Numbered from the stretch's first letter, positions 1 to 8,871 are shown. The stretch is 64,000 nucleotides of DNA from an uncultured Bacillota bacterium (GCA_905188085.1 CAJJKN010000005.1:62001-126000), one strand, 5' to 3'. Notes: generated by a model from the sequence alone, not told the origin. Numbers and translations: made by a program.

Positions 1-1
1 C

Positions 2-496
2 GGCGATGTGGGCGCCAAAAACGGCACGCTTTCCATCATGGTGGGCGGCGAAAAGGAAACGTATACCCAGTGTTTGCCGATTTTCCAAGCCATGGGCACC
101 AACATCATCTACGAAGGCAAAGCGGGCGCGGGCCAGCACACCAAAATGGCCAACCAGATTGCCCTGGGCGGCGCGATTGCCGGCGTTTGCGAAGCACTGA
201 CCTATGCCAAAAAAGTAGGGCTGGATCTGCAAACCATGCTGGATTCCATTTCCAAAGGCGCGGCCGGTTCCTGGCAGATGAGCAACATGGCGCCGCGTAT
301 GCTCAAAGGCGATTTTGACCCGGGGTTCTTTGTCAAACACTACATCAAAGACATGAACATTGCGCTGGAGGAAGCCTCGCATGTGAATTTGACGATGCCG
401 GTGTTAAACGAAGTGCATGATATGTATCAGGCGCTGGATGACCGGGGCATGGGCGATCTCGGCACCCAGGCTTTGATCAAATATTACGACAAATAA
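2..496 (+). CDS. beta-hydroxyacid dehydrogenase (3-hydroxyisobutyrate dehydrogenase family), C-terminal part
   Basis: The reading frame is already open at the left edge, so the N-terminal NAD(P)-binding Rossmann half is outside the window; about 164 residues are visible. The visible part begins in the conserved GDVGAKNGTL segment that precedes the hinge of this family, then has GAGQHTKMANQ, whose Lys is the catalytic lysine position of 3-hydroxyisobutyrate, tartronate-semialdehyde and related dehydrogenases. The rest is the all-helical C-terminal dimerisation domain. Enzymes of this family oxidise or reduce a beta-hydroxyacid with NAD(P); the exact substrate cannot be told from this half. A terminator follows directly, so it ends its transcript. 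Confidence 0.85.
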   Translation, partial: GDVGAKNGTLSIMVGGEKETYTQCLPIFQAMGTNIIYEGKAGAGQHTKMANQIALGGAIAGVCEALTYAKKVGLDLQTMLDSISKGAAGSWQMSNMAPRMLKGDFDPGFFVKHYIKDMNIALEEASHVNLTMPVLNEVHDMYQALDDRGMGDLGTQALIKYYDK

Positions 497-520
497 ACAA
501 TCCGCCGTCAATACAAAATA

Positions 521-546
521 AGGGCTTGAAAACAGGCCCTTTTTTC
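521..546 (+). terminator. Rho-independent terminator after the dehydrogenase gene
   Basis: The inverted repeat AGGGCTTG/CAGGCCCT with a four-base AAAA loop is followed by a run of six T. It lies 25 bases after the stop codon at 496. Confidence 0.85.
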
Positions 547-636
547 TTTATACTCATTATATTTTCCATAGCTCCAACGGCGGGTTTTTCCGTTTTTTTG
601 GGGCAAACTACCAAAAACAAACGGGGGCGTTTTCTC

Positions 637-1194
637 ATGAGACGAAAACACATGGCCAAAGAGGCCCATAAACAGCGCGTGGTGCAGAGCATCTTAAAAG
701 ATGTGCGCGAAGAGCTGCTGGACGACGCGCTGATTCATCGGATTTTGCATGAAAAGGTATCCAAAGCGCCGGATGGGCAAAACGACACCCTGGGCCAGCG
801 CGCCGCGGATAAACTGGCCGCCTTTGCCGGCAGCTGGCTGTTTTTGTTTACGTTTATCGCCCTGCTGTTGGGCTGGATGATTGTAAACACCATCCTCGCG
901 GCCCGGGCGTTTGACCCTTACCCCTACATTCTTTTGAATTTGGTGCTGAGCTGTCTGTCCGCCATACAGGCGCCGATTTTGATGATGAGCCAAAACCGGC
1001 AGAGCGAAAAGGACCGTCTGCATGCGGAAAACGATTTTCAGGTAAATCTGAAAACGGAATTTATCATAGAGGATTTGCACCATAAGCTGGAGGAATCTTT
1101 GAAAAATCAACAGGCGCTGCAAGCGCAGATCAAGGCGCTTTCCGAAAAGCTGGATGCGCCCACTCCCATGGGAGAAAACAATGAAACGCTCTGA
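637..1194 (+). CDS. DUF1003 family membrane protein
   Basis: A 185-residue protein with a charged N-terminus, two closely spaced hydrophobic helices in the middle (the second after a short FDPYPYILLN turn) and a charged C-terminal coiled coil rich in Glu, Gln and Lys. The tract W..VN......FDPYPYILLNL..S..A..AP.I.MSQNRQ is the hallmark of DUF1003. The molecular role of the family is unknown. The frame is open further upstream to 526, but that part overlaps the preceding terminator and is hydrophobic nonsense; the ATG at 637 has a purine-rich GGGGG stretch ahead of it, and ATG 652 is an alternative. The next gene starts within its last codons, so the two are probably translationally coupled. 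Confidence 0.8.
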   Translation: MRRKHMAKEAHKQRVVQSILKDVREELLDDALIHRILHEKVSKAPDGQNDTLGQRAADKLAAFAGSWLFLFTFIALLLGWMIVNTILAARAFDPYPYILLNLVLSCLSAIQAPILMMSQNRQSEKDRLHAENDFQVNLKTEFIIEDLHHKLEESLKNQQALQAQIKALSEKLDAPTPMGENNETL

Positions 1195-2038
1195 AAAAAT
1201 AACGTTGAAAGAATGCTTCCTGCTTACCTTCGGCACGCTGCTGGTGGCGGCCGGGATTTACTTTTTCCAATTTCCAAACCACTTTTCCACCGGCGGGGTC
1301 AGCGGGCTTTCGATTTTGATCGTCCGCGTGCTGCCCGGCCTTTCCCCTTCCATGCTGGTGGCCGGGTTTAACCTGTTGTTTTTGCTGCTGGGGTTTGTGT
1401 TTATCAGCTCGGATTTCGGAACGCGGACGGTGTATTGCACGGTGCTGTTCTCTTTGGCCTTGCAGGGCATGGGGCTGCTTTTCCCGCTTTCGGCGCCGCT
1501 GACGGACCAGCGGCTGCTGGAATTGGTCTTTGCGGTGATGCTCTCCTCCCTCGGCACGGCGATGCTCTTTCATCAAAACGCCAGCACCGGCGGCACGGAC
1601 ATTGCCGCCATGATCCTGCGCAAATATACCCAGCTGGATATCGGCAAATCGCTGATGTACGTCAATTTTCTCATCGCGGTGTCCTCGCTGTTTTTGTTTG
1701 ACGTGGAAACCGGCCTGTTTTCCATTTTGGGCTTGCTGTTAAACACGCTGCTGGTGGATTATGTAACGGAAAACCTGACGCTTAGAAAAAGCCTTTCCAT
1801 TGTTACCACCAAGCCGGAGGAAACCTGCGCCTATATCAACCGCTATCTAAAGCGCAGCGCCACGGTTTGGCAGGCAAACGGCGCCTACACGCATGAAAAC
1901 GTGTCCATCGTGTTTACGGCGCTGGGGCGCAGCCAGGCCAACGATTTGCGGCAATATGTGAAAACCATCGACCCGGATTGTTTTGTGGTGGTAAACAGCA
2001 CCAGCGAAATCTACGGCAAAGGCTTTCAAAGGGGCTAA
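1181..2038 (+). CDS. YitT family membrane protein (DUF161/DUF2179)
   Basis: A 285-residue protein with about five or six membrane segments in the first 180 residues, followed by a cytoplasmic C-terminal domain with the DUF2179 pattern (LSIVTTKPEETCAYI, then a stretch ending in VNSTSEIYGKGF). Conserved family points include the FSTGGVSGLSIL segment near residue 40 and STGGTDIAAMIL near residue 135. The family is abundant in Firmicutes and its function is unknown. The start is placed at the ATG at 1181 because GGAGAA lies just ahead; this overlaps the end of the DUF1003 gene by 14 bases, so the two form an operon. A hairpin terminator follows. Confidence 0.88.
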   Translation: MKRSEKITLKECFLLTFGTLLVAAGIYFFQFPNHFSTGGVSGLSILIVRVLPGLSPSMLVAGFNLLFLLLGFVFISSDFGTRTVYCTVLFSLALQGMGLLFPLSAPLTDQRLLELVFAVMLSSLGTAMLFHQNASTGGTDIAAMILRKYTQLDIGKSLMYVNFLIAVSSLFLFDVETGLFSILGLLLNTLLVDYVTENLTLRKSLSIVTTKPEETCAYINRYLKRSATVWQANGAYTHENVSIVFTALGRSQANDLRQYVKTIDPDCFVVVNSTSEIYGKGFQRG

Positions 2039-2144
2039 CGCGCGCCGCCTGCGGCAGGGTCTTGCACTGATTTACAGCCTTGGCTGCGCAGCAATTGGCC
2101 GCCGCCAGCCCGCTTCAAACGAAAAATTTCTCTTTTGCGGTAAA

Positions 2145-2167
2145 GCCACCGGTTTCCGGTGGTTTTT
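2145..2167 (+). terminator. Rho-independent terminator after yitT-like gene
   Basis: A perfect CCACCGG/CCGGTGG stem with a TTT loop is followed by five T, about 110 bases after the stop codon. Confidence 0.8.
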
Positions 2168-2351
2168 CCCTAGAAAAAACAAAGCGGATTGCGCCTGTAC
2201 ACATTGCATTGCTATGAAGCATATTCGTATAAGCAGGCTAAATACGGCGCAACCCGGAGCTTTCCCCTGCCCTGTCCGGCAAAGCGCCTGCGGCCTTTTA
2301 GGCTGTGTGTTTTGCCCCTTTGTAAGCGGGCAGGCCCGTTTTGTTATATAC

Positions 2352-2386
2352 AAAAAGCCCCCGGCCATTGTTGGCAGAGGGCTTTT
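2352..2386 (-). terminator. Rho-independent terminator of the glycerol-1-phosphate dehydrogenase gene
   Basis: On the minus strand an AAAAGCCC arm pairs with GGGCTTTT and ends in a T run, 11 bases beyond the stop codon. The stem is nearly symmetric, so it may also stop plus-strand transcripts. Confidence 0.75.
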
Positions 2387-2396
2387 ATTTTTGTGA

Positions 2397-3761
2397 TCAT
2401 TCCACTTCGAAATAGCGGGTCAGCCGTTCGGCAAAGGGCTGCAAAAGCCCCAGATCAAACAGGATTTGCAACAGGCCGTAGCGGTTTCTCAATTCTTTGG
2501 CCACCACCACGCCGTCCTCAATCTGCTGGGAGGAAATGCCCACCTCGTGCGGGTTTACCGGTGCGCCGTAGCGGCTGAGCATGGCGCGGATCTCCTCGCT
2601 TTTGGGCAGCCATTTTTGGCCAAAGGCTTTCATGGTTTCAAACTGCCGCTGGATGGCGTCTATGCGGGGCAGCACGTTTTCCGGGCTGTTTTTGCCGGTT
2701 TGCCGTTCCAGCGCCAACACGCCGTCCGCCGCGGATTGATAGGTGCGGCGGATGGTCTGCGCCCAGGCGTCAAACGAGAAACCGCGGGCGTTTTCCCGCG
2801 CGGCGTCAAAATCGATTTCGGTTTCCCACAGCCATTGATACAACTGCGCCATTGCCACCGTGCCGATGCCCACCTTAGTGCCGTGCAGCACGGCCTTTTT
2901 GCCGGCAAAGAGAAACATCATCTCCCAATAATGCGAAACATGGTGTTCGCTGCCGGAGGCGGGCCTGGAATTGCCCACAAAGCTCATGGCAATGCCGGTA
3001 AGCACCAGCGCTTCCATGATTTTGCCGATGGTTTCGGGGTCTCTGGTTTGCAGCTTATCCAGATTTTCCGTAACCTGAGCAATGGAAACGCGCACCATCT
3101 CCACGATGGTTTCGCAATAATATTCGCCGTTGATCAGATGCGCCATCTGCCAATCCACAAGGCAGGAATATTTGCCCAAAATGTCCGCCACGCCCGCCAT
3201 GATCATCGGCATGGGCGCACGGGACAACAGCAGCGTATCGCCAAAAATGCCCAGCGGCACATGCGTATCGTAGGTGGTTTTTAAATGATCCACAATCAGC
3301 GGCGCGCCCACAGAGGCAAACCCATCCATCGAGGGCGCGGTAGCCACGATGCAATAGGGCTTTTGCGTTTTGTAGCTGACAAACTTGCAAAGGTCGTTGA
3401 TGGTGCCGGTGCCCACCGCGACGATCAAATCCGTCTGCGGCTGCAACGCGATTACCAGCCTTCCCACCGCTGCCTCATCCGGCACGAGCTCTTCAAACGG
3501 ATAGCAATAGGCCTGCGTTTGAAGCCCGGCCTCGGCCAGCAGGCGCTCCACCTTTTCCCCTGCCAGCGGCGCGGTATTCAGATCCGACACAACCAGCGCG
3601 CTGCGCACGCCATGCCGCTTGCAAAACGCCGGCAGCTTTTCCATGGCGTTCGGTTCAATGCAAACCTCCGCCAGCGCCGTGGTATGCGGTTTGCCGCAGG
3701 GGCAGGCAAAGGTTTTTCCCAGATAATCCTGAATGGTAAACGTATGCGGATCTATTTGCAT
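2397..3761 (-). CDS. sn-glycerol-1-phosphate dehydrogenase (AraM/EgsA family)
   Basis: A 454-residue member of the iron-alcohol/glycerol dehydrogenase superfamily. The nucleotide-binding motif GTGTINDLCKFVS (near residue 118) and the following APSMDGFASVGAP are characteristic of bacterial glycerol-1-phosphate dehydrogenases; the metal ligands are expected at the Asp near ADILGKYS, the His in GSEHHVSHYWE and the His in VLHGTKVGIG, all present. The enzyme reduces dihydroxyacetone phosphate to sn-glycerol-1-phosphate, the enantiomer used in archaeal lipids; in Bacillus, AraM supplies heptaprenylglyceryl phosphate synthesis. The start ATG has AAAGGA ahead. It stands alone, upstream of a terminator and downstream of an esterase pseudogene. 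The C-terminal extension of about 100 residues fits long forms of the family. Confidence 0.85.
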   Translation of the reverse strand: MQIDPHTFTIQDYLGKTFACPCGKPHTTALAEVCIEPNAMEKLPAFCKRHGVRSALVVSDLNTAPLAGEKVERLLAEAGLQTQAYCYPFEELVPDEAAVGRLVIALQPQTDLIVAVGTGTINDLCKFVSYKTQKPYCIVATAPSMDGFASVGAPLIVDHLKTTYDTHVPLGIFGDTLLLSRAPMPMIMAGVADILGKYSCLVDWQMAHLINGEYYCETIVEMVRVSIAQVTENLDKLQTRDPETIGKIMEALVLTGIAMSFVGNSRPASGSEHHVSHYWEMMFLFAGKKAVLHGTKVGIGTVAMAQLYQWLWETEIDFDAARENARGFSFDAWAQTIRRTYQSAADGVLALERQTGKNSPENVLPRIDAIQRQFETMKAFGQKWLPKSEEIRAMLSRYGAPVNPHEVGISSQQIEDGVVVAKELRNRYGLLQILFDLGLLQPFAERLTRYFEVE

Positions 3762-3780
3762 GATGGGTTCCTTTCTTTTT

Positions 3781-4578
3781 TCAATCGTCTATCAAAGGCC
3801 AAAGAACGTGAGCGCGCCGGATTTCCATATCCCAATAGCGCCGTTCATGATCGTACCCCTCTGTTTCTCGAAAGGTGATGGCAGCTGTTCTTTTTCGGCA
3901 TAGGCCTTAAACGGCAGATAGACCCGGGTATAATGCGCATCTGCCGTGCCGCAGCAAAATACAGCGGCGGCAGCTTTTCTTTGTTTTCCTTGAGCTTTGC
4001 CCAAACGTTATCCGGCGAAGCCAGCGTGTTTTCCGGCCCTAGGTTGGCGCGGATATACTGGGCTTTGATGTTTTCGGCAAAGTTGCCGGCGGCAGGCCGG
4101 GTAAAATCCACCGGCGCTACGGACAGCACCGCCGCAGCCGCAAATTTTCCGGATGGTGCGGCCGCAACATTTAATCGTGCCCAGGCCGCCCATAAAGTTG
4201 CCGGCGATAAAGTTATCCTCCGGTTTATCCGAAGCCGGGAACCGGTTATGGATGGCAGGCATCCGTTCGCCGAAGAAATAATCATACATGTTGTAGCCAA
4301 GCACCGGGTCCTCCGGCCAATTGGTATGGAAGGAGTTGTGCGCTTCCGGCATAACGACGATGAGGTTTTTCTCCTTGGCACACACTTCGATCATGGTTTT
4401 GCGCTGCCAAGCGGTATATTTGCTGTTTCCGCCGTGCAGCAGCCGCAGCGCCTTATATTTTCCCGCTTTTGTAAAACTTCTCCGAATCCACGCCGCGCGA
4501 GCAATCCGGCAAAATTGCATAGACCTGATTTCCCCGATGCAGATGAATGCTCCTCATGTTCAGTTGAAGCAGTGCCAT
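3781..4578 (-). pseudogene. tributyrin esterase/S-formylglutathione hydrolase-like gene, multiply frameshifted
   Basis: Pieces of one alpha/beta-hydrolase of the EstA/esterase D family can be read in order on the minus strand, but in different frames. The N-terminus starts at ATG 4578 (MALLQLNMRSIHLHRGNQVY). The core is LRLLHGGNSKYTAW, LIVVMPEAHNSFHTNW and EDNFIAGNFMGG. A frame change near 4190 leads to APVDFTRPAAGNF and NVWAKLKENKEKLPPLYFA. After another change comes KAYAEKEQLP, and after a third GYDHERRYWDMEIRRA. The order and spacing match a complete esterase of about 265 residues. At least three shifts, plus a Phe in place of the nucleophile Ser in the G-x-S-x-G elbow, mean the gene is dead. 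Confidence 0.8.
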
Positions 4579-4671
4579 TTTCCCAGTGGTCCTTTGGTTT
4601 TCTTTCTTTGGGCCGAAAGCCGACCGCTTTTCCATAAAAAAGAACCGGACGAGCCGGTTCTTTTCTCTCTT

Positions 4672-5814
4672 TTACAGATTGGTCATGGCCTCGTGCGCCT
4701 GTTTGAGCATTTCGATAATCGGAATATGCTGCGGACATTTTTTCTGGCAGGCTCCGCACTGCACACAGCGGCTGGCGTCGTTACCGGCATCGATACGGCG
4801 GTCATAACGCTCTTTGACGGTCTGGTAGCCGCCATACATAGCGCCGTCGTTATACAGTTCAAACACGCTGGGGATGTTGACTCCTTTGGGGCACGGCACA
4901 CAATACGAACAGCCCGTGCAAGGCACTTTGATGAGCTTTTTATAGGTATCGCGCACGTTGTCTATCATGGCCAGCTCTTCAGCGGACATCACGTTGGGCG
5001 CTGCCTGCTCGAAGATGCGGATGTTATCTTGCAGCTGTTCCATGGTGGAAACGCCGGAGAGGATACAGGAGACTTCCGGGAAATTATACATAAACCGGAG
5101 CGCCCATTCCACCGGGCTGCGCTTATCCGGGAACGCACGATAGATTTCCTGAATCGGTTCAGGCGGATTGGCCAGCCCGCCGCCGCGCAGCGGTTCCATG
5201 ATCACAATGGCCATGCCTTTGCTGGCAGCATATTTCATGCCCTCCACGGTGGCCTGGTTATTTACATCCAGAATGTTCATCTGAATCTGGCTCATATCCC
5301 ACGGATAATAGTCGATCACTTCTTTATAGGTATCAAAATCATCATGGAACGAGCAGGCAATGGCTTTGATCTTGCCCTGCGCCTTGGCCTTTTCCATCAT
5401 GGCAACCATGTTGATCTTTTTCAAATATGCAAAGGATTCTTTGCCCAGGTTATGCGCCAACAGCACATCGAGATGATCGGTTTGCAGCTTTTCCAGCTGT
5501 TCATCCAAGATGCGGAAGAAATCCTCCTCGCTATTCACATGGCCCGGCGGAATCTTGCTGACGACCTTCACTCTTTCACGGTATCCGCCGGAAAGCGCCT
5601 CGCCCAAAAGGCGATCGCAATCGCCGTCGAAATACACATGCGCGGAATCGAAATAATTCACACCGTGGTCTGCCGCGTAGCGGATCATTTTTATGGCCTC
5701 TTCGCGGTGGATGGTTTTGTTGCCCTTATCGTCGACCGAGCTTGGCAGGCGCATACAGCCCATCCCAAAGGCCGATACCTTAAACCCCAGCTTGCCATAT
5801 TCACGATATTGCAT
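4672..5814 (-). CDS. aldo/keto reductase with C-terminal 4Fe-4S domain (first tandem copy)
   Basis: A 380-residue protein. The first 280 residues are an aldo/keto reductase barrel; FDSAHVYFDGDCDRLLGEAL carries the Asp and Tyr catalytic positions and KVVSKIP the Lys. The last 100 residues form a bacterial ferredoxin-like module with two cysteine clusters, CTGCSYCVPCP and CVQCGACQKKCP, each able to ligate a 4Fe-4S centre. Such fusions are common in anaerobic Firmicutes; substrates are mostly unknown. The start ATG follows AGGGGA. It is strongly similar to the next gene along its whole length, so the pair arose by tandem duplication. Confidence 0.88.
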   Translation of the reverse strand: MQYREYGKLGFKVSAFGMGCMRLPSSVDDKGNKTIHREEAIKMIRYAADHGVNYFDSAHVYFDGDCDRLLGEALSGGYRERVKVVSKIPPGHVNSEEDFFRILDEQLEKLQTDHLDVLLAHNLGKESFAYLKKINMVAMMEKAKAQGKIKAIACSFHDDFDTYKEVIDYYPWDMSQIQMNILDVNNQATVEGMKYAASKGMAIVIMEPLRGGGLANPPEPIQEIYRAFPDKRSPVEWALRFMYNFPEVSCILSGVSTMEQLQDNIRIFEQAAPNVMSAEELAMIDNVRDTYKKLIKVPCTGCSYCVPCPKGVNIPSVFELYNDGAMYGGYQTVKERYDRRIDAGNDASRCVQCGACQKKCPQHIPIIEMLKQAHEAMTNL

Positions 5815-5876
5815 ATAAGTTGTCCCCTTTCTTTTTTCCTATTGTAATGATCGCACAGTTTTTGTCTTTTCGGTTA

Positions 5877-7034
5877 CTATTTGCCGGCGTTGATCAAAGT
5901 TTCGTGTGCTTTAGGCAAAGTGTCGATGATATGAATGTGCTGCGGACATTTCTTTTCGCACGCCCCACAGCCAACGCACTGCGTGGCATCCGCATTGGCG
6001 GCCTGCACAAATCCATACAGCCTTTGCATTTCCTTATACATAGCACTGTCGCCATACATGCTGCCGCTGTTATACAGATAGAAAATACGCGGAATGTTGA
6101 TTCCTTTCGGGCAGGGCACGCAATACGAGCAGCCCGTGCAAGGCACTTTGATCAATTTGTTATACGCTTCGCGCACGCTGTCTATCATGGCCAGGTCTTG
6201 TTTTGTCATCACATCCGGCTGTGCATTTTCAAAGATACGAATGTTGTCTTGCAGCTGTTCCATGGTGGAAACGCCGGACAATACGCAGGTGACTTCCGGG
6301 AAATTATACACAAAGCGCAAAGCCCACTCCACAGCGCTGCGTTTTTCCGGATATTCATCATAAATTTTCTGCACAGACGCGGGCGCATTGGCCAACCCAC
6401 CGCCACGCAACGGTTCCATGACCACGATGGCAAGGCCTTTGCTGGCGGCATATTTCATGCCCTCCACCGTGGCCTGATAGTTGACATCCAAAATATTCAT
6501 CTGAATCTGTGCCATAGCCCAAGGATAGGCATCTACCATTTCGCGGAACAATTCCACATCATCATGGAAGGAAAACCCGATTGCCTTTATTTTGCCGGCC
6601 TGTTTGGCATTTTCCATCCATTGATACATGCCCATTTTCTGGAATCTTTCCCACGCCTCACGATTCATATCATGAGCCAACAAAACATCCAGATAATCGG
6701 TCTGCAGTTTTTTCAGCATATCATCCAACACGCTGATAAATTCCTCTTCGTTGTTGACAAAACGCGGCGGGATCTTACTGACAACCTTCACTTTTTCGCG
6801 GTATCCGCCGGAAAGTGCTTCGCCCAAAACGGCATCACAATCGCCGCCGAAATACATCCGCGCGGAATCGAAATAATTCACGCCGTGGTCTGCCGCATAG
6901 CGGATCATTTTAATGGCCTCTTCGCGATGAACAGTTTTGTTGCCGTTTTCATCTACGGAGCTTGGCAGGCGCATACAGCCCATCCCAAAGGCCGACACTT
7001 TAAACCCCTGTTTGCCATATTCACGATACTGCAT
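5877..7034 (-). CDS. aldo/keto reductase with C-terminal 4Fe-4S domain (second tandem copy)
   Basis: A paralogue of the gene at 4672-5814 with the same layout: an aldo/keto reductase domain (FDSARMYFGGDCDAVLGEAL; KVVSKIP) and a C-terminal part with CTGCSYCVPCP and CVGCGACEKKCP. I place the start at the ATG at 7034, which matches the paralogue's MQYREYGK beginning and has GGAG ahead; an in-frame ATG nine bases upstream (7043) is possible but sits too close to GGGAGG. The two genes are 62 bases apart and probably cotranscribed, this copy first. The upstream region is very AT-rich and contains several TATAAT-like -10 candidates. Confidence 0.88.
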   Translation of the reverse strand: MQYREYGKQGFKVSAFGMGCMRLPSSVDENGNKTVHREEAIKMIRYAADHGVNYFDSARMYFGGDCDAVLGEALSGGYREKVKVVSKIPPRFVNNEEEFISVLDDMLKKLQTDYLDVLLAHDMNREAWERFQKMGMYQWMENAKQAGKIKAIGFSFHDDVELFREMVDAYPWAMAQIQMNILDVNYQATVEGMKYAASKGLAIVVMEPLRGGGLANAPASVQKIYDEYPEKRSAVEWALRFVYNFPEVTCVLSGVSTMEQLQDNIRIFENAQPDVMTKQDLAMIDSVREAYNKLIKVPCTGCSYCVPCPKGINIPRIFYLYNSGSMYGDSAMYKEMQRLYGFVQAANADATQCVGCGACEKKCPQHIHIIDTLPKAHETLINAGK

Positions 7035-7218
7035 GTTCTCCATTCCTCCCTTTGCATAAATTCCTATATATAGCTTAACACACCTTTCTGTTTTTTGCTA
7101 TCTTTTTTGTATGTATTGGTTTTGCTGTCTGATATATACCGTTATATTATAAAATATACTTTCTTTTTATAACCGCTTTTGGGCCGTATGCACTGCCCTT
7201 TTACGCAAACGGACATAC

Positions 7219-7247
7219 AAAAAAGGGCAATGGCGGTTGCCCTTTTT
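7219..7247 (-). terminator. Rho-independent terminator after spoIVA
   Basis: AAAAAGGGCAA pairs with TTGCCCTTTTTT around a short loop. The stem is symmetric with T runs on both strands, so it may be bidirectional, but it lies 8 bases after the spoIVA stop. Confidence 0.85.
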
Positions 7248-7254
7248 GGATTTT

Positions 7255-8733
7255 TCAGAAAAGAATACAGATTAAATTGCTGCGGCCTTCGTTGATGATG
7301 CGCTGTAAGGTCATCTGCATTTTGCCCTGCGCTTCTTCGGGCATGCGGGTCAGTTTGTTGGAAAGCCCTTCTTTGACCAATTCATGCAGGGATTTGCCGA
7401 AGATGTTTGTCGCCCAGATCTGCCCCGGGTCGTTTTCAAATTCGCTGAGCAGATAATGCAGCAGCTCTTCGCTTTGCCGCTCGCTGCCGACAATGGGCGA
7501 AACCTCCGTTTCGATATCCACGCGCATTAAATGCAAGCTGGGGGCGCTGGCCTTTAACCGCACGCCGAAGCGGTTGCCCTGGCGCACGATCTCCGGCTCT
7601 TCGAGGGTCAATTCATCCATGGAGGGCTGCACCACGCCGTAGCCGGTATCGCGCACCTGGCGCAGCGCCTCTGCCACGCGGTCATATTCGTTTTTGGCGG
7701 CCACCAATTCTTTGAGTAGCGAAATCAGATGATATTCGCCGTCTATCGGCGTGCCGCATTCATCGCCCAACACCTGATAAAACAGCTTCGGCTGGGTGTT
7801 CATTTCAATTTCCGCAGCGCCCCGGCCCAATTGCAGTTGCAAAAGCCTGGGCGGGTTAAAGGATTGGCATTCCTCCAGCGTCTGCATCATTTTGGGATAA
7901 TCGCGCACACAGCAGATCTGTTCTGCCGCCTGCTCCACGCTTTGCATCACCGCCTGCATCAGCCAATGCTCTTCCGAAAGGGCAAAGACCCATTCCGGCA
8001 TGGTAATACGGACTTCCTTCATCGGGAATTCAAACAGAATGTTTTGCAAAAGCGCTTCCATATCCTGTGCGCTCATCTGCATGATGTTGCACAGCACCAC
8101 GGGCACGCCGTATTTTTCCTGTAAGGCATTTTGCAGCTGTTTGGCTTCGGGCAATTCCGGCGTTTTGGAATTGACGATTAACACAAACGGCTTGCCAAGG
8201 GCCTTTAATTCGCGCACCACGCGCTCTTCGCTGGCCACATAGTTGGCCCGCGGAATATCCGTAATGCTGCCGTCGGTTGTGATGACAACGCCGATGGTGC
8301 TGTGTTCGCTGATGACCCGCCTGGTGCCGATCTCCGCCGCCTTTTCAAAGGGAATGTCCTCTTCGGACCAGGGGGTGCGCACCATGCGAGGGCCGTTTTC
8401 ATCCATCTGCCCGGTAGCGCCCTCCACAAGATAGCCCACGCAATCCACCAGCCGCACCTTGGCGGAAACGGAGCCGTCCAACGTTAATTCCACGGCCTCG
8501 TTTGGCACAAAATTGGGCTGCATGGTCATAATGCCCCGCCCCGCGCCGGACTGCGGCATTTCATCCAAAATGCGGTCCCGCTTGTAGGGGTTTTCCACCT
8601 TGGGCAACACCATCATATCCAAAAACTTTTTGATAAACGTGCTTTTGCCCGTGCGCACCGGGCCCACTACGCCGATATAGATTTCGCCATTTGTGCGCCT
8701 GGCTATATCCTGATAAAGATCAAACTGTTCCAT
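7255..8733 (-). CDS. spoIVA: stage IV sporulation protein A, coat morphogenetic ATPase
   Basis: A 492-residue protein, the usual SpoIVA length. The N-terminal TRAFAC-like ATPase domain has a P-loop GPVRTGKST near residue 25, followed by the family-specific segment PYKRDRILDEMPQSGAGRGIMTMQPNFVP; the middle and C-terminal domains end in GRSNLICILF, the conserved SpoIVA tail that anchors it to SpoVM on the forespore membrane. SpoIVA polymerises by ATP hydrolysis to form the coat basement layer and is made in the mother cell under sigma-E. The start is set at ATG 8733, preceded by GGGAGG; an ATG 15 bases earlier lacks such a site. Single-gene unit followed by a terminator. Confidence 0.96.
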   Translation of the reverse strand: MEQFDLYQDIARRTNGEIYIGVVGPVRTGKSTFIKKFLDMMVLPKVENPYKRDRILDEMPQSGAGRGIMTMQPNFVPNEAVELTLDGSVSAKVRLVDCVGYLVEGATGQMDENGPRMVRTPWSEEDIPFEKAAEIGTRRVISEHSTIGVVITTDGSITDIPRANYVASEERVVRELKALGKPFVLIVNSKTPELPEAKQLQNALQEKYGVPVVLCNIMQMSAQDMEALLQNILFEFPMKEVRITMPEWVFALSEEHWLMQAVMQSVEQAAEQICCVRDYPKMMQTLEECQSFNPPRLLQLQLGRGAAEIEMNTQPKLFYQVLGDECGTPIDGEYHLISLLKELVAAKNEYDRVAEALRQVRDTGYGVVQPSMDELTLEEPEIVRQGNRFGVRLKASAPSLHLMRVDIETEVSPIVGSERQSEELLHYLLSEFENDPGQIWATNIFGKSLHELVKEGLSNKLTRMPEEAQGKMQMTLQRIINEGRSNLICILF

Positions 8734-8819
8734 CCGCTGGCCTCCCATCCGCTATGTATCACAATATATGCGGAAAACAGCGCGGACAGAACCTTTTTCC
8801 CCGTTTTGGGCGTTTGGAT

Positions 8820-8854
8820 AAAAAAACCGGGCAGGCCGAAAATGGCTTGCCCGG
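8820..8854 (-). terminator. Rho-independent terminator after the acetamidase gene
   Basis: On the minus strand CCGGGCAAGCC pairs with GGCCTGCCCGG, followed by a run of seven T, 17 bases after the stop codon. Confidence 0.85.
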
Positions 8855-8871
8855 CAACGGTTTTGCGAACA

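Larger units (their letters stand above)
2039..2396. other. intergenic region between convergent genes, no gene seen
   Basis: Apart from the terminators at its two ends, I see no convincing coding region, RNA gene or repeat here. Open frames on either strand lack ribosome binding sites and have no recognisable motifs. Confidence 0.6.

Noticed and set aside
5820..7073. 417-codon plus-strand frame opposite the second aldo/keto reductase, and a similar one opposite the first (4321-5847)
   Set aside because: Both are antisense to conserved genes with clear motifs; the His- and Phe-rich translations have no family features.
8733..8800. sigma-E promoter of spoIVA
   Set aside because: A CATATATT resembling a sigma-E -10 is present, but no convincing -35 lies at the right distance, so I did not list it.
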